This document shows positions 12,835 to 23,687 of a stretch of DNA of 64,000 bases, one piece after another (the first letter of the stretch is position 1; every line of letters starts with the position of its first letter). The notes under the pieces are model-generated. The model was not told the DNA's origin. It searched no databases and saw nothing but the letters and a program-made list of their open reading frames with translations. Source of the stretch: Monomorium pharaonis (taxonomy: Eukaryota > Arthropoda > Insecta > Hymenoptera > Formicidae); the NCBI RefSeq assembly GCF_013373865.1, contig NC_050472.1, positions 8,737,276 to 8,801,275 of the forward strand, in the 5' to 3' direction. A program made the translations under genes and the position numbers.

Positions 12835-13735
12835 TGACCGCGTTACAAAAAAACGCAACGCTTAGTTTCTAGTTAAAGCTCGACAATCATTGGCTGTTGC
12901 AAGTCATTTGCGACTATTGTAAACGGGCTATAAACTTATTATATACAATTTACGCTGGGACGCGCACGTATTCTAACCAATATAGCGGACATGGGTCACC
13001 GTACTTCGGTCATTACCGAAGGCTCTTCTGCAACCTCGTTCGGAGCTGCGATCTCTGGCAGGCGTGTGTTTTCTGAGACACGATGCGATACGATAATACA
13101 CTGCTGGCGGGAATATGCGGCAGTAGCCCGTCACGTTTGGGGGTCGATCGGTCATATTAATCACTGAAGTACTTTTTTAGTTTTTTTGACGGACTCACAC
13201 AAAACATTAAGCTCAATTCCAGCACGTAAATGCGTTCTACCGATCACGCGTGGCTTTACACAGAGAATCGACGACCTTACCGATGTGGAAGTTTTTCGAT
13301 GCTCGCTCCGTTCGTCTACGGGATTCTCACTCTTTGTTTAAATTTTTCTTATTTATACTCGGACGGCCAGGACTCGCTGTTACGACTCGGCATCGGCGGT
13401 AGTCGACTCGGAAAAGATCGAGCAAGGAATTCGCCCAATATAGTCTAACCCTGGATGAAGAGTCTATCCCCACCACAGACTTTGACAATATACTAGACTG
13501 CTAAACTCGTTATATGTACATATATTCTCCATTTAGTGTGTACCCAAAAAGTATGTATATACAAATAGGAACTCATAGGCGGCAGACTGAATTACCGATT
13601 GAAATGTGAATAATATCTTATAGTCCTATGACTATGGATTATTAGAGGAGTGAGTGAGATGTATGATACAATATATTATGTGATTATATGAGAGCGTTCT
13701 TCTTGGACGCTTTGCATGCTTATGCGCTAAACGCA
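12835..13735. other. CpG-rich conserved module of unit A
   Basis: This continues the GC-rich segment that follows the short ORF and is also present in C (31984-32650) and, in pieces, in B (to 23473). A frame starting near 12990 reads HRTSVITEGSSATSFGAA and is kept in C, but in B it is cut by the solo LTR. Further on, the frame ending LTLDEESIPTTDFDNILDC is open in A but has a stop in C. The overall look is a decayed coding or retroelement segment rather than a live gene. Confidence 0.4.
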
Positions 13736-13883
13736 TCATTCTTTCTTTGCTATTGTAATATTAAAAAAAAGACAAAATGACAATAAGGTGTGTGATAAAA
13801 GGCTGCCTAAATATATATAAGAAAGGCTATTTCTGGTAAAAATGTAAAATCGGAGCGTAAGTCGAATGTAAAGGGAGAGTAAT

Positions 13884-13951
13884 AGAAGCGTTAACAAACC
13901 TTCTACGAAGCGTAAATTGAAACAATGAAATGTAAAAGTGTTAACGCTTCT
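13884..13951. repeat. Small hairpin element found only in unit A
   Basis: Twelve-bp inverted ends AGAAGCGTTAAC / GTTAACGCTTCT flank 44 bp. It lies in a part of A that is absent or replaced in unit C. Confidence 0.5.
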
Positions 13952-13955
13952 GTCC

Positions 13956-14046
13956 AAGTCATTCCATTCGACAACCCTGGCCACACACGGAACATTTTTC
14001 GTGACCACTTTCAATCTACATAGATAAGTCTCCTTACTTCGTGAGT
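13956..14046. mobile_element. Truncated arm of the long palindrome seen in unit C
   Basis: Matches the right arm of the palindromic element at 33630-34010 (GGCCACACACGGAACATTTT up to TTACTTCGTGAGTGG). The left arm and loop are missing in A, so this copy is truncated. Confidence 0.7.
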
Positions 14047-14858
14047 GGAACCTCGCGTTAGTCAATTCCGTGTTAGAGTGGGAATGAAACCCAGCAATAG
14101 ACAACTGAACAGTCTATTAACACAGGGTGCCAGTTGTAAGGTCATATAACGTCAATCGATTAAATATTAAATAATAACGTAACAGACGTTTTTGACGATA
14201 TACTATATTATCATTGTAGAAATAACGTCATTTAATTGGTTTTTAAATGTTATTTCTCTACTATTTATCTATTATTTTTGAATGTTAAATAATATAAAAA
14301 TTTATTCTAGAAAGTACCGATTTCTGTGTTTTATCGATTTAATTATTTTTACTTTCCCAAACTGTATACTTTTAGTAGATTAGTTATGTTTTATTTAATA
14401 AATGGAATTATATAATTTTTTATATAATTTTTTTATTTATGGAATTATATAACTTTTTCTGTACCAAAAGTTAATCGAAGGTGTTAATTATATGCATTTG
14501 TAATGAATGTTACGTCTTCTGCCAGCAGTCTGGTCATACACTATTACTTATATACTTCACATAGGAAAAACGCCTAATGAGAAATAATAACTGAACATCA
14601 AATCAATATATTTTTGATGGAAAAAACATCAATTTAATTATTTAATTGATAAGTTATTTTTCATCAGGTATATCGATGTGGCGGTTTTTATCGGATATAC
14701 TCGTGGCTGAGTTCTTTAATTTATCTGAAAAGATGTTTGCTTTTAATGATAAAATAAAAAAGTTTGAAACGTAATACTAGTTAAATAAAAAATAATAATA
14801 TTGTTCTAGTTTCTAAACAATTATATTATACTATAAAGTGCAATATATACATACCATT

Positions 14859-15622
14859 AAAAAAACCTTAAAAAGGTAAAAAAGATACGCCAAGTACATA
14901 AACGCGTGCTTTCCAAAATAAATTTGAGATTAATGCAGTTAGCCAAGTAGATAAAAAAAAAAGACTTTAAAAAGTTTAATAAACATTTATTTAAAAATTG
15001 TTTAAACAGGCTTGATGATTAAATGACTAAATGATGAAAATCAACCAACGGGATTATAGTGAAGCAAAAACTTGGCGTACCCGGCTTGTATTTTTTTTAA
15101 ATTTTCAAGACTCTATGTTTATGTTATTGATATTGATAAATATATATACAATAATGCAATTAATGTGACTCGGATATTGCTTTACTATCTGTCAGTTTCT
15201 GCTTTATTATATGTTATCACTTATATTCCCATTTTTAAATAATTTTTGAATAGAACCATTTTTAAATGCGTTTATATACTTGACATATGTATATACTTGA
15301 CATATCTTTTTTAACTTTGTGAAGTTTTTTATAAGTTATTATTTTTTTTATTATTTTATTCGTACAAATAATTTTCATATTGTATAACATTGATCATTTT
15401 AAGTCGGGCGTTTTAAGCCGGGCACGCTAAGTTTTTGCTTTACTATAATCCCGTTGGTCGATTTTAATCATCAAGCCCGTTTAAGCAATTTTTAAATAGA
15501 TGTTTATTAAACTTCTTTAAGTGTTTTAAAATATACTTGGCTAACTATTGATCTCAAATTTATTTTGGAAAGCACGCGTTTATGTACTTGGCGTATCTTT
15601 TTTACCTTTTTAAGGTTTTTTT
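14859..15622. mobile_element. Foldback element, 764 bp, long terminal inverted repeats
   Basis: The left arm, starting AAAAAAACCTTAAAAAGGTA, and the right arm ending in its complement are inverted repeats of roughly 230 bp (14859-15095 and about 15400-15622), around an AT-rich centre of about 300 bp. The outer 70 bp are almost identical. The centre has no transposase ORF, so it is non-autonomous. Unit C lacks the element at the matching place (near 34810), so it probably entered A after the duplication. Both ends carry CGCCAAGTACATAAA, the motif shared with the repeat at 8290-8690. Confidence 0.85.
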
Positions 15623-16128
15623 GAGGGATTTCATTCCTTTTTGTAAAAATTAAAAAGTTACTTCTTTTTTTAATTACATTAAGTTTTATTGTACATATTT
15701 TTAAATGTGTTAATTTGATATGTATGTATGTATATATGTATATATTTTCTATAATTTATTTTATTTTATTTGTTCTGCAAAAAATATGAATGCATTTTTA
15801 GCATTTCAAGACCAATTGCATTTCTTTATACTTAAATCATTTATTAACACCCATTTTGCGCTTTTAGTATTATACATATCATGTTTGTGTAATGTCCATC
15901 TATTATATTTTCACCGTGATAAAAGATTGCACTAATAATTTTATACTTATTTGCATTGACAGATAAAAATTTTTTATTAATATTTTTGACATTTATTACA
16001 TATATATTATGTATATTATTTGTTATTATTGTTTATTTATTTTATTTTTATTAATTTTATTAAATTTTTTCGTGTACTAATATCACTTACATTACTCACA
16101 TTCAGACGTTTGTTGTAATTTTATTATT
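15623..16128. other. AT-rich filler between units A and B
   Basis: AT-rich DNA with short tandem TATG/TATA runs. An ORF at 15720-15935 of 71 codons has no recognisable features. Nothing else is seen. Confidence 0.5.
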
Positions 16129-16610
16129 AACTAGCTTTGCCCTGCCACGCTTGCTGTGGCTTTTTTTAAATTTTGTACACTTTTTTTTTGTTGGTCGCTT
16201 ATTAGATTGTAACACTCTTTGTTAATCATAACTTCTTTTTATTATTTAATTTTCATTTTTTTTGTACAGTATTTTTCCTCCTTTTTCTTTCCTTCAACAC
16301 GGAGATATGATTCCCCAAAACGTCCCTTATTTTTGAAACAACCAATATTTCCAAAATTTAAAATTTGAAATAAAAGCTACAAAATATATATTTAATTACT
16401 CTCCAATGACATTTTCAAAAAAGGTCGTAAGACTCACCAAAATTACGGCCCGCATTTTTGAAACAACCAGTATATCTAAAATCAGACTCCATAAGAACAC
16501 AACAAAAGTCGAACGCAACGTTGTGTCAAAATTACAAAGCAATCGGTAAATAACTTTCGGAGATCTTAGCCAACTAACAAACATACATTTATATTTTTAT
16601 TTATATAGAT
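16129..16610 (+). mobile_element. Old interspersed-repeat remnant (AACTAGC ... TTATATAGAT)
   Basis: Begins AACTAGCTTTGCCCTGCCAC and ends TTTTTATTTATATAGAT, a start and end commonly seen together in worn non-autonomous or LINE-derived repeats of insects. The interior holds two similar AAACAACCA-containing segments. No intact coding region remains, and the family assignment is from memory of the end motifs only. Confidence 0.45.
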
Positions 16611-16780
16611 TTTTATATTAATATTTTTGACATTTACATATATATCATGTATTTGTTTATGTTATATATTTATTTTAATTTTGTTAACTTATTATACTTT
16701 TCTCGCATACCAAATTCACTATTTATATTATAAAATAACTTTTTATATGTTTTAGTTTTATAAAATTACACGTAGGCACA

Positions 16781-16925
16781 TTGTGAAGCTCCTTGAACGA
16801 CAAACCGGTTTTGGATGTGTGTGTGCATGTATATGTGAATGTGTGGAGAATAACTCAAGTGAGCATTTTTGCGCAAGAGATCACAAGATCTTAGAATTAT
16901 CAAGTTTATTATATTTTTTCGCGTA
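16781..16925 (+). repeat. Truncated forward copy of the (AC)n-associated repeat
   Basis: Contains GAACGACAAACCGGTTTTGG, a TGTG-rich tract and CAAGTGAGCATTTTTGCGCA, matching the start of the longer copy at 16981-17370. It ends in unrelated AT-rich sequence. Confidence 0.6.
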
Positions 16926-16980
16926 CCAATATTCACCACTTACATTACAAAATAATTTTATTTTAATTTTATAAAATTGT

Positions 16981-17370
16981 ATGTAGGAACATTGTGAAGC
17001 CCTTTGAACGACAAACTGGCTTTACGTGTGTGTGTATGTACATGTGATCTGTGGAAAATAATCCAAGTGAGCTTTTTCGCGCAAAAGATTACGAGATCTC
17101 AGAAATGAGTGTACCGATTTTAATCAGAGTGGTCGCAATCGAAAGCTTACATCAATATTATGTAACAAAATTGCCATTAGATTTTTTATTATAATTTTAG
17201 TTTCTGAGATATTTTAACTGAAAGTGAATTTGACAGCTAAATTCCAGATAAAGCTTAGTAGCGGCGTGACATTTGCGCAGTGAAGTTTGCGTCATTTGCA
17301 TCATGCAGCAAAATTCTTTATGTACTTGGTGTCGCGCCGCTACCGCGTCGCTTGATACTTGAATTTTTTA
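16981..17370 (+). repeat. Forward copy of the (AC)n-associated repeat, inverted relative to A and C
   Basis: Reverse-complement homologue of 8290-8690. In order it holds GACAAACTGGCTTTACGTGT, CAAGTGAGCTTTTTCGCGCA, AAAGTGAATTTGACAG and TTTATGTACTTGG. It is immediately followed by the (AC)n tract and the normal orientation of unit B, so an inversion junction lies at or next to the microsatellite. Confidence 0.7.
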
Positions 17371-17382
17371 CAAATATTATTA

Positions 17383-17384
<2 letters not shown>

Positions 17385-17430
<46 letters not shown>
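17385..17430. repeat. (AC)n microsatellite at the edge of unit B
   Basis: Twenty-three AC units, followed by GCACGCACGC. Shorter AC tracts sit at the same place in unit A (about 8617-8634) and unit C (about 27799-27821). It marks the inversion and duplication junction. Confidence 0.95.
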
Positions 17431-17435
<5 letters not shown>

Positions 17436-17854
17436 CGCACGCACGCAAGGCCAGTTTGTCATTCAAGGGGCTTTCATAATATCTACATATAATGCTACAT
17501 ATAATATAATATTTAATATCTACATATAATACTACATATAATACGTATAGATTCACAATAAACAATTAAAGACGTAATCAGGAAACAGCGCTCAAAAGTC
17601 TTTTAAGTGAATTAAACGATATAAATGATTAATAAACCAATCACGATATAATTCACGCCATACATATAGGTCTCAGAATATAAACATATTACAGCTACTA
17701 TTGAAAGATTGATTTTGATGTTATTTCTGACGTCAATGAATTAATCAATCTTTTGAAAACAATTAAAAAAAACAATTTTTATAACCCTTTTATTTTTAGA
17801 GATTATTTCTTGAGATCTTTGTTTATGTTAACTATACAGTATAGTCAAATTTTT

Positions 17855-20493
17855 TCATTCTTGGTTCTCGATAAATGATGCAGAACGAGACATGTAGTCC
17901 CATAAAATAAACAAGCTATCATTAAGACGCCATTTGTAGTAATAATTACGTCTATTTCCCACTAGTTTAGGACGCTGGAAAATGTTGGAGTCAGATTTCA
18001 CAGTACATCCTTGAGACGTTAAGCTTTTCAAGTTTTTGCACATCATTATTAAACTTTCCAAAATACTGTAAGTAAGCATAATGTCGGTTATGTCGAGTTT
18101 TTCTAAGCGTAGAGAGGAAAACAATATATGAAAGCTCTTTTCTAGATCTTCCTGATTTTCTTCCATTTCCATGCTGTTATAAACAAAAAAGTCATAAAAT
18201 TACTATGGTCCTTTAGCGTAAACAGAAGATTAATAGAGTTGTATCAAAATGCGTGCAATAGAAATAAATATACAAATTTCAATAAAGAGAATAGCAATGT
18301 ACTTTAAAAGAAATTATATCACACACGTACCTAACCCAACCAAAATCTATTTCTCGTAGATTCTTGCAATCAGCAAGAGCATAAATACTTTTTGATGTAA
18401 TTTTTGCCAGTTTTAAATTTATCGTTTCCAAATTTGGACATGAATTTTTCAATTCCACTGTGACTTCGTCTATATTTAAATCTGTGTATGCTAAATTTAA
18501 GTCACGTAGCTGTTGATTTCTTTGCAGTATTTTGCAAAGAGTTTTAGTTTGTATACTTCGTAACTCCTGAAGATGTAAACGCTCCAAATACTTTAGATTT
18601 TCAAGATAAGAAAATCCTTTATCATTTACGAGATGACAATTACTTAAATCCAATTCTAAACAAAGTGTACATTTATTAGTCATATATCATTTATCCGCAT
18701 TCGTAATAAAATTTGTATATTTATTTATACCTTTTAAAATTTCACACGTCTTAGAAATTTGAAGTAGAGCAGAGTCGTCAACATATCGGCAACAACATAA
18801 GTTTAAATGCGTTAAATGCTTGCCGCAAGTATTAATAAACATATTAAATTTCAAAACAGGAATGTCACAAAATGACAGATCTAACTGTCTTAAATATTTA
18901 CATCTGTGCGCAAAGTAATCAAATTTATGCCAAAGATTAGAGCGCCAATATGTAAAATGTATATTCCGTACGTTCAAGCTTGTGTAAAGGAAAGGATCAC
19001 GTGTTAAATTATTTAACCGTTTATTTACTCTGCCCACGCGACATAGTGACCTCAAGTCTAAATTTTTTAATATATTTAAAATTGTTCCATCCTGCAAAAA
19101 TATATACAATAAAGCTTTAATGTGGTATTATAATAAATAATTTGAGAAATTGGTTTCTTAAAATATACCGTACACAAAGTTTTGAGAAACTGTCATATGG
19201 TTTCTTAGATTCATCCCAACAGGATTTAAGATCTTTCATAAATTTATCATAATTTGAATAATCGTTGACTGTTAAGTTTTGTTTAAGAGATTGTATATAA
19301 TCTGGCATGACTTTATGAGATACTTGTTTATGCCCGAGATGATCCTTATGAAAACTCTGTACAATATTTCTGTAAATACGTAACATTGGATCAAAATTAT
19401 TTTCATAAAAAAAAAAAAATACAAAAATTAAATATTACTTAATGCCAATGATTATTGACCTTTTACAGATAATGCCATGTTTATGAAAATTCTCTAGAAG
19501 GGCAAATATATCCTCGTGAACAAATGTAAGCATATCAGTGGGGCATAGTCCGACAGATTGCATAAAGATAAAATCTGAGGTTAAAGACTTGTAGAATCGA
19601 ATTTTTTTTAATAAAATATTCAAACTTTTTTCTTTATGTGTTTTAGAAAGGATCAATTCTGATGTTCCGATAAGCATTACAGCATCTAGCTTGTGTTTCT
19701 CCAATAATCTATGGTTAAATACCAGTCTGAGCATTTTGGTTTTAAAGTTGCACGGATGTAGAGGCACAGAAAGTAATATCCTCTCTTCCTCTGAATCAGG
19801 ATTTGTCCATGAATTATTCCACAAGAGGAACCACTGATTGTCAGAATCTTGAGCCCAAATTTGAATTATGTCATTAAGTTTAAATGCTCCATATCTGGTG
19901 ATTCTGATTGGATATACAGCTACATGATACTCAATATCTTTAAAATAAAAAATATAATAATAACTTTTTTGAAATAAAAATTTGTTTTTTTTTAAATTAT
20001 TTTATATATAAATTTTTATATGTACTAATAGAAATTTGATCGATAGGCTCCATGGTACTACAATCCATATCATCCATAATTTTGTAACCTGCATTGGTCA
20101 TGAAACCTGTATCGGTCACGAAACCTATACCCGTGGGAAATGCGGACAATTTCTAAATTAGGAAAAAAAGTTAAATACTATCTCATCTTGTGGTATAAAA
20201 TTAAAATGTCATTATATTTTCTAGAAGACAGTAAGCGGTACCTGATGATCTTTATATGTCTTTTTTACATATTCATAACATAAATGTTCCTCAGGTGGCC
20301 CAATTATATTAGTAGTATAAAATTTGTTACAATAATCAATAGAGTCATCTTGATAACTATAGCTATTTTTTACAAATTGATAAATGCAATCGAGAGTTAT
20401 CTCGTTACCATCAATATCCGTAACTTGAATGGATTTTTTTATGTCATAGTAATTAGCATCATTATAATATAAGTGACTGCAGTTGGACGTCAT
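17855..20493 (-). CDS. FBXL4-like F-box/LRR protein, copy B
   Basis: Same seven-exon gene as copy A: 20493-20242, 20152-20026, 19937-19460, 19369-19174, 19091-18731, 18655-18331 and 18173-17855. All junctions are GT/AG with consistent phases, giving 685 residues. Exon 2 is the shortest of the three (127 nt against 154 and 148) and differs strongly in sequence (KLSAFPTGIGF, then SAGYK-like residues replaced by NAGYK). The F-box exon differs from A at only three of about 120 residues (for example DGT for DET). Exon 3 has its own middle segment (KSLTSDFIFMQSV) where A and C have other residues. It ends SASFIENQE. No stop or frameshift is seen, so it is probably functional. As for copy A, the SCF role is inferred from the family. 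Confidence 0.9.
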
Positions 20494-21418
20494 ATTCTCT
20501 TTCTACAAAAAAATGACAAATATTATATAATTTTTGCGTAATTTTTTAGCACATATCAGAATTTTTATAGAGATTAGAACATTACAGTATTATTGCAAAA
20601 ACGTTGGAAATGCTGTACATTTGTACAACATTAGAATATTTTGTGTTGTGTAGAAGTAAATGCATTATAATATTATCAGGGTTGGATAATAACTATTTAT
20701 AATAATTAAAAATAAATATAAAGTTGATAACTTTTAACTTATTTTAGTTAATTTTAAATAATTTAATTTTGAACCTTAACTAGTTATTTTTGAAACATAT
20801 ACACTTTAATTATTAACTTTTTTCTTAAGTTAAAATTTTTACCTGAGCAAAAGAAGAAAATTATAAAATAAAAATACAGTACTGTAAAAACAACATTTTT
20901 TTGTTTATTTATCTAATTAATATTATATAATTACTTAATTTAAATAAAATATTAAATATATATGATAATCAATACTGTGATTGTGTTGATAACTGACTTA
21001 AATAAATATATGGCTTTTTTACTATAATATTAAAAAAAAGCTTCTCAAAAATTAACTTTTATTTTAACTTAAGTTAAATTAATTAATTTTAACTGAGTTA
21101 GTTTTATATTTATGTAACCTTTAATTTAACTAAGTTTATTTTTTAGTTTCCATTAATTTTAACGTAATTTAGTTAAAAAAAATAATTTTAATAGACAAGT
21201 AACATTTATTGCAAAAGAAAAGAAACAAAGAAAAAGAAATGGAGCGACGAGTAGGAATCAGTTACCAATCTTCAATATATATATATAATATCGTATGTAC
21301 GATGTAACGGTATAGCATAAGGTAGATCGTTCGCACAGGGAGAGAAATCTCCGAGCTCGACACCAGATTTCCGTTTCGCGAAGACTAAAGATAGTCAAAG
21401 CCAACACAATAAGTCGTA

Positions 21419-21589
21419 ATGGCGAACACGATAAACACAACAGGGCGTACGATCACACGCGCGATCGTTATTTCGATACTCTCAAGCAAGACTCGCGAGA
21501 AACGTATACGCGCAACCATTGCGGCACGAAAGATTTCGCTCAAATTACAACCTCGCTTTATTCTCTACCGAAACAATTGCATCTTATAA
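21419..21589 (+). CDS. Short divergent ORF of unit B, unknown
   Basis: 56 codons starting MANTINTTGRTITRA and ending RFILYRNNCIL. Compared with unit C (58 codons) it differs by two separate 3-nt deletions, which keep the frame. A GTAAGT donor-like site follows at about 21610. No family recognised. Confidence 0.35.
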   Translation: MANTINTTGRTITRAIVISILSSKTREKRIRATIAARKISLKLQPRFILYRNNCIL

Positions 21590-21811
21590 TACTGCACGAT
21601 ACGCTACAAGTAAGTCTCTACGTTAATTAGTGACCGCGTTACAAAAAAACGCAAAGTTACAAACCGACACCATTGTCTGACGTATAAAGAATCAATAAAT
21701 CAGAATTGCCTATTTCCCTCTCTAGGATAGAAGTAAAGGCCTCTGATTGGTTAATTTTTTTATGCGTTGTATATTATGAGTTTTGCAAAAGTCTGTATTC
21801 AGATCCTAAAA

Positions 21812-21944
21812 CCTCGTCTACAGTAATCGCGAGCAGCCAGTTGCGGCTTGCGACAGCCAATAAACGCTTAGTTTCTAGTTAAAGCTCGACAGTCATTGGC
21901 TGGCGCAAGTCGCAACTGGTCGCTTGCGATTTCTGTTGACGAGG
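21812..21944. mobile_element. Palindromic MITE-like element kept whole only in unit B
   Basis: Inverted ends CCTCGTCTACAGTAATCGC / GCGATTTCTGTTGACGAGG, with the similarity continuing inward (CAGTTGCGGCTTGCGACAG and its complement). Units A and C keep only the right half, starting CGCTTAGTTTCTAGTTAAAG. That is best explained by one deletion in an ancestor of A and C. Confidence 0.75.
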
Positions 21945-21950
21945 CTTTAA

Positions 21951-22221
21951 AGGGCCATCTACAATGGAGTGTTTTAGTCGTAACAGCGCTAAATCTACGG
22001 CCGTATGCTGTCTACAATGTAGACAACGTAGCAGTAACACACAAGCCAACTATCATAGAGAGGTAACTGAAAAGTAACCCAGAACGCCCCAACGTTTATC
22101 GTAAGCCCGCACCGAATTGGCTCAATGTCTGCTGTAGGCCGTAAGCAGTAAAGCAGTACAAAATGAAAATATTTTCTACGACTACTGCTACGGCCTACGA
22201 CTCTCCATTGTAGATGGCCCT
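21951..22221. mobile_element. TTAA-flanked MITE, 271 bp, only in unit B
   Basis: Perfect 19-bp terminal inverted repeats AGGGCCATCTACAATGGAG lie between TTAA copies at 21947-21950 and 22222-22225. Unit C shows the empty site GCTTTAAACTT with a single TTAA. The TTAA target duplication is typical of the piggyBac superfamily. The element is too short to encode a transposase. Confidence 0.9.
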
Positions 22222-22373
22222 TTAAACTTATATACAATTTACGCTGGGACGCGCACGTGCTCTAACTAATATGGCGGACACGGGTCACCGTAGTTCGGCC
22301 ATTACCGAAGGCTCTTCTGCAACCTCGCTCGGAGCTGCGATCTCTGGCGGGCGTGTGTTCTTTGAGACACGAT

Positions 22374-23104
22374 TGTTGCGCCTTGCGGTGCAACAAATGA
22401 TTTTTGCCGTACCTTGCGGTGCGACAAAAGATCTTTATGGATTCGTTGCTGCCCAAGGAGTAGGAACTCGCGGAAAAAGGCGGCTTTTGTTGGCAGGGTC
22501 CTCAAATCACTCACTCACTGATTTTAAGTTAATTTAATAAAAAAGCTTTATTTCTCTGCTGTAGTACAATAGTTGCGGTCGGCGAAGGTGCCGCGTTGTG
22601 TTACACTGAGAGTAGATTAGATACGGCGCGTGACTCGAAGATAGCGCTCGAGGCTTTGCCGCGGCTAAGTCCCGAACTCTTTTGTCTTACACTCGTACGG
22701 GCCGTACGTATCGGCTTGACTATCTGTCACTGATCCCGCGGGCCGCTGTTCGGCAGCAGCTTAAATAATGTCGCGGATTTGATTATTAGTGGGGGCATCG
22801 GGCCCTCCGCATGACCATATATGGTCATTACCGCGCGCATCCGGCGCGCGGGAAATATTCGCGAGCTTAGCAACAATTGCCAAAATGCATTTCCGGTGGC
22901 ATGATTGTTGCTAAGCTGGCTTCGCTACATTCCTTAAGGTGGCTGGTGCCTTGACCAGTGCGATGCCGGCAGCGCACGAGGCATATGTCACCTGACACCT
23001 TGTGATAGCGAGCCTTCCTCGGCGAGCTATATGATAATTTTAATATTCTAGTTTCTTTCTTTTATAATATAATTTTATTGGTTGCGAGTGTTTCGCTCAC
23101 AACA
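22374..23104. mobile_element. Solo LTR of an LTR retrotransposon, 731 bp, only in unit B
   Basis: Begins TGTTGCGCCTTGCGG and ends CGCTCACAACA, so the ends are TGTTG...CAACA. A 4-bp target duplication CGAT flanks it (22370-22373 and 23105-23108). Units A and C have the uninterrupted site GAGACACGATGCGATACG or its equivalent. An AATAAA lies near 22535, as expected for the R region. No primer-binding site or internal coding region follows, so recombination between two LTRs probably removed the rest. The superfamily (BEL/Pao or Gypsy) is not decided by what can be seen. Confidence 0.9.
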
Positions 23105-23473
23105 CGATGCGATGCGATAATACACTGCTAGCGGGAATATGCGGCGGTAGCCCGTCAGGCTTGGGGGTCGATCGCTCACTCTAAATATTAATCACTGAAG
23201 TACTTTTTTTGACGGACTCACACAAAACACTAAGCTCGATTCCGGCACGTGAATGCGTTCTACCGATCACGCGTGGCTTTACACGGAGAATCGACGACCT
23301 TACTGATGTGGAAGTTTCTCGATGCCCGCTCTCGGCTCTCGTTTGTCTACGGGCTTCTCACCCTTTGTTTAAATTTTTCTCGTTTATTTTGCTCGGACGG
23401 CCAGGACTCGCTATTGCGACTTGGCATCGGCGGTAGTCGACTCGGAAAAGATCGAGCAAGGAATTCGCCCAAT

Positions 23474-23687
23474 GCTGCTTTCCATTTATCTGAAAGTGAG
23501 ACTGAGTCACTCAGTAATGTTAGTATTTTATACTCAGTTAGTGACGTCATTACTCAGTTATTTAAAGCAGTGCTCGGAATTAGTTGCACATTTCGAGCCG
23601 ATTCCCGAGGCACCGCCTGCTATACCCCCATTACCATTCTAGGCTCGACGGCCGAGCCGCCGATCGCGCGTATGACCTCGTGTCCTG
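23474..23687. other. B-specific CpG-rich tail after the shared module
   Basis: Sequence after GAATTCGCCCAAT is unlike units A and C. One frame runs on (AAFHLSESETESLSNVSI...) to a stop at 23713, but it reads into an inverted-repeat arm and shows no known domain. It may be the retained original end of the module or an inserted fragment. Confidence 0.35.

Larger units (their letters stand above)
7884..14850. repeat. Segmental duplication unit A
   Basis: Nearly 7 kb shared in order and orientation with unit C, starting at ATGTTATTGT near 7884 (27082 in C) and running past the F-box gene and the CpG-rich 5' module to about 14850. Unit B shares the part from the (AC)n tract (8619 onward) to about 13430. 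Differences between copies are scattered substitutions, small indels and private transposon insertions, which argues against an assembly duplicate. The right end of A is interrupted by the foldback element that starts at 14859. Confidence 0.9.
17361..23473. repeat. Segmental duplication unit B
   Basis: Starts at TTTTTTACAAATATTATTAA before the (AC)n tract; the same words close unit C at about 34838. It includes the F-box gene and the 5' module, and homology with A and C stops at GAATTCGCCCAAT (about 23473). A detached piece of the unit end reappears at 26665-27081. Private features are the TTAA-flanked MITE and the solo LTR; B also retains a palindrome that is half deleted in A and C. Confidence 0.85.

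Noticed and set aside
17280..17565. ORFs made of His-Thr or Val-Cys repeats
   Set aside because: Translations of the (AC)n microsatellite.
22271..22537. 88-codon ORF in unit B
   Set aside because: It crosses the left boundary of the solo LTR and is therefore a chance fusion.
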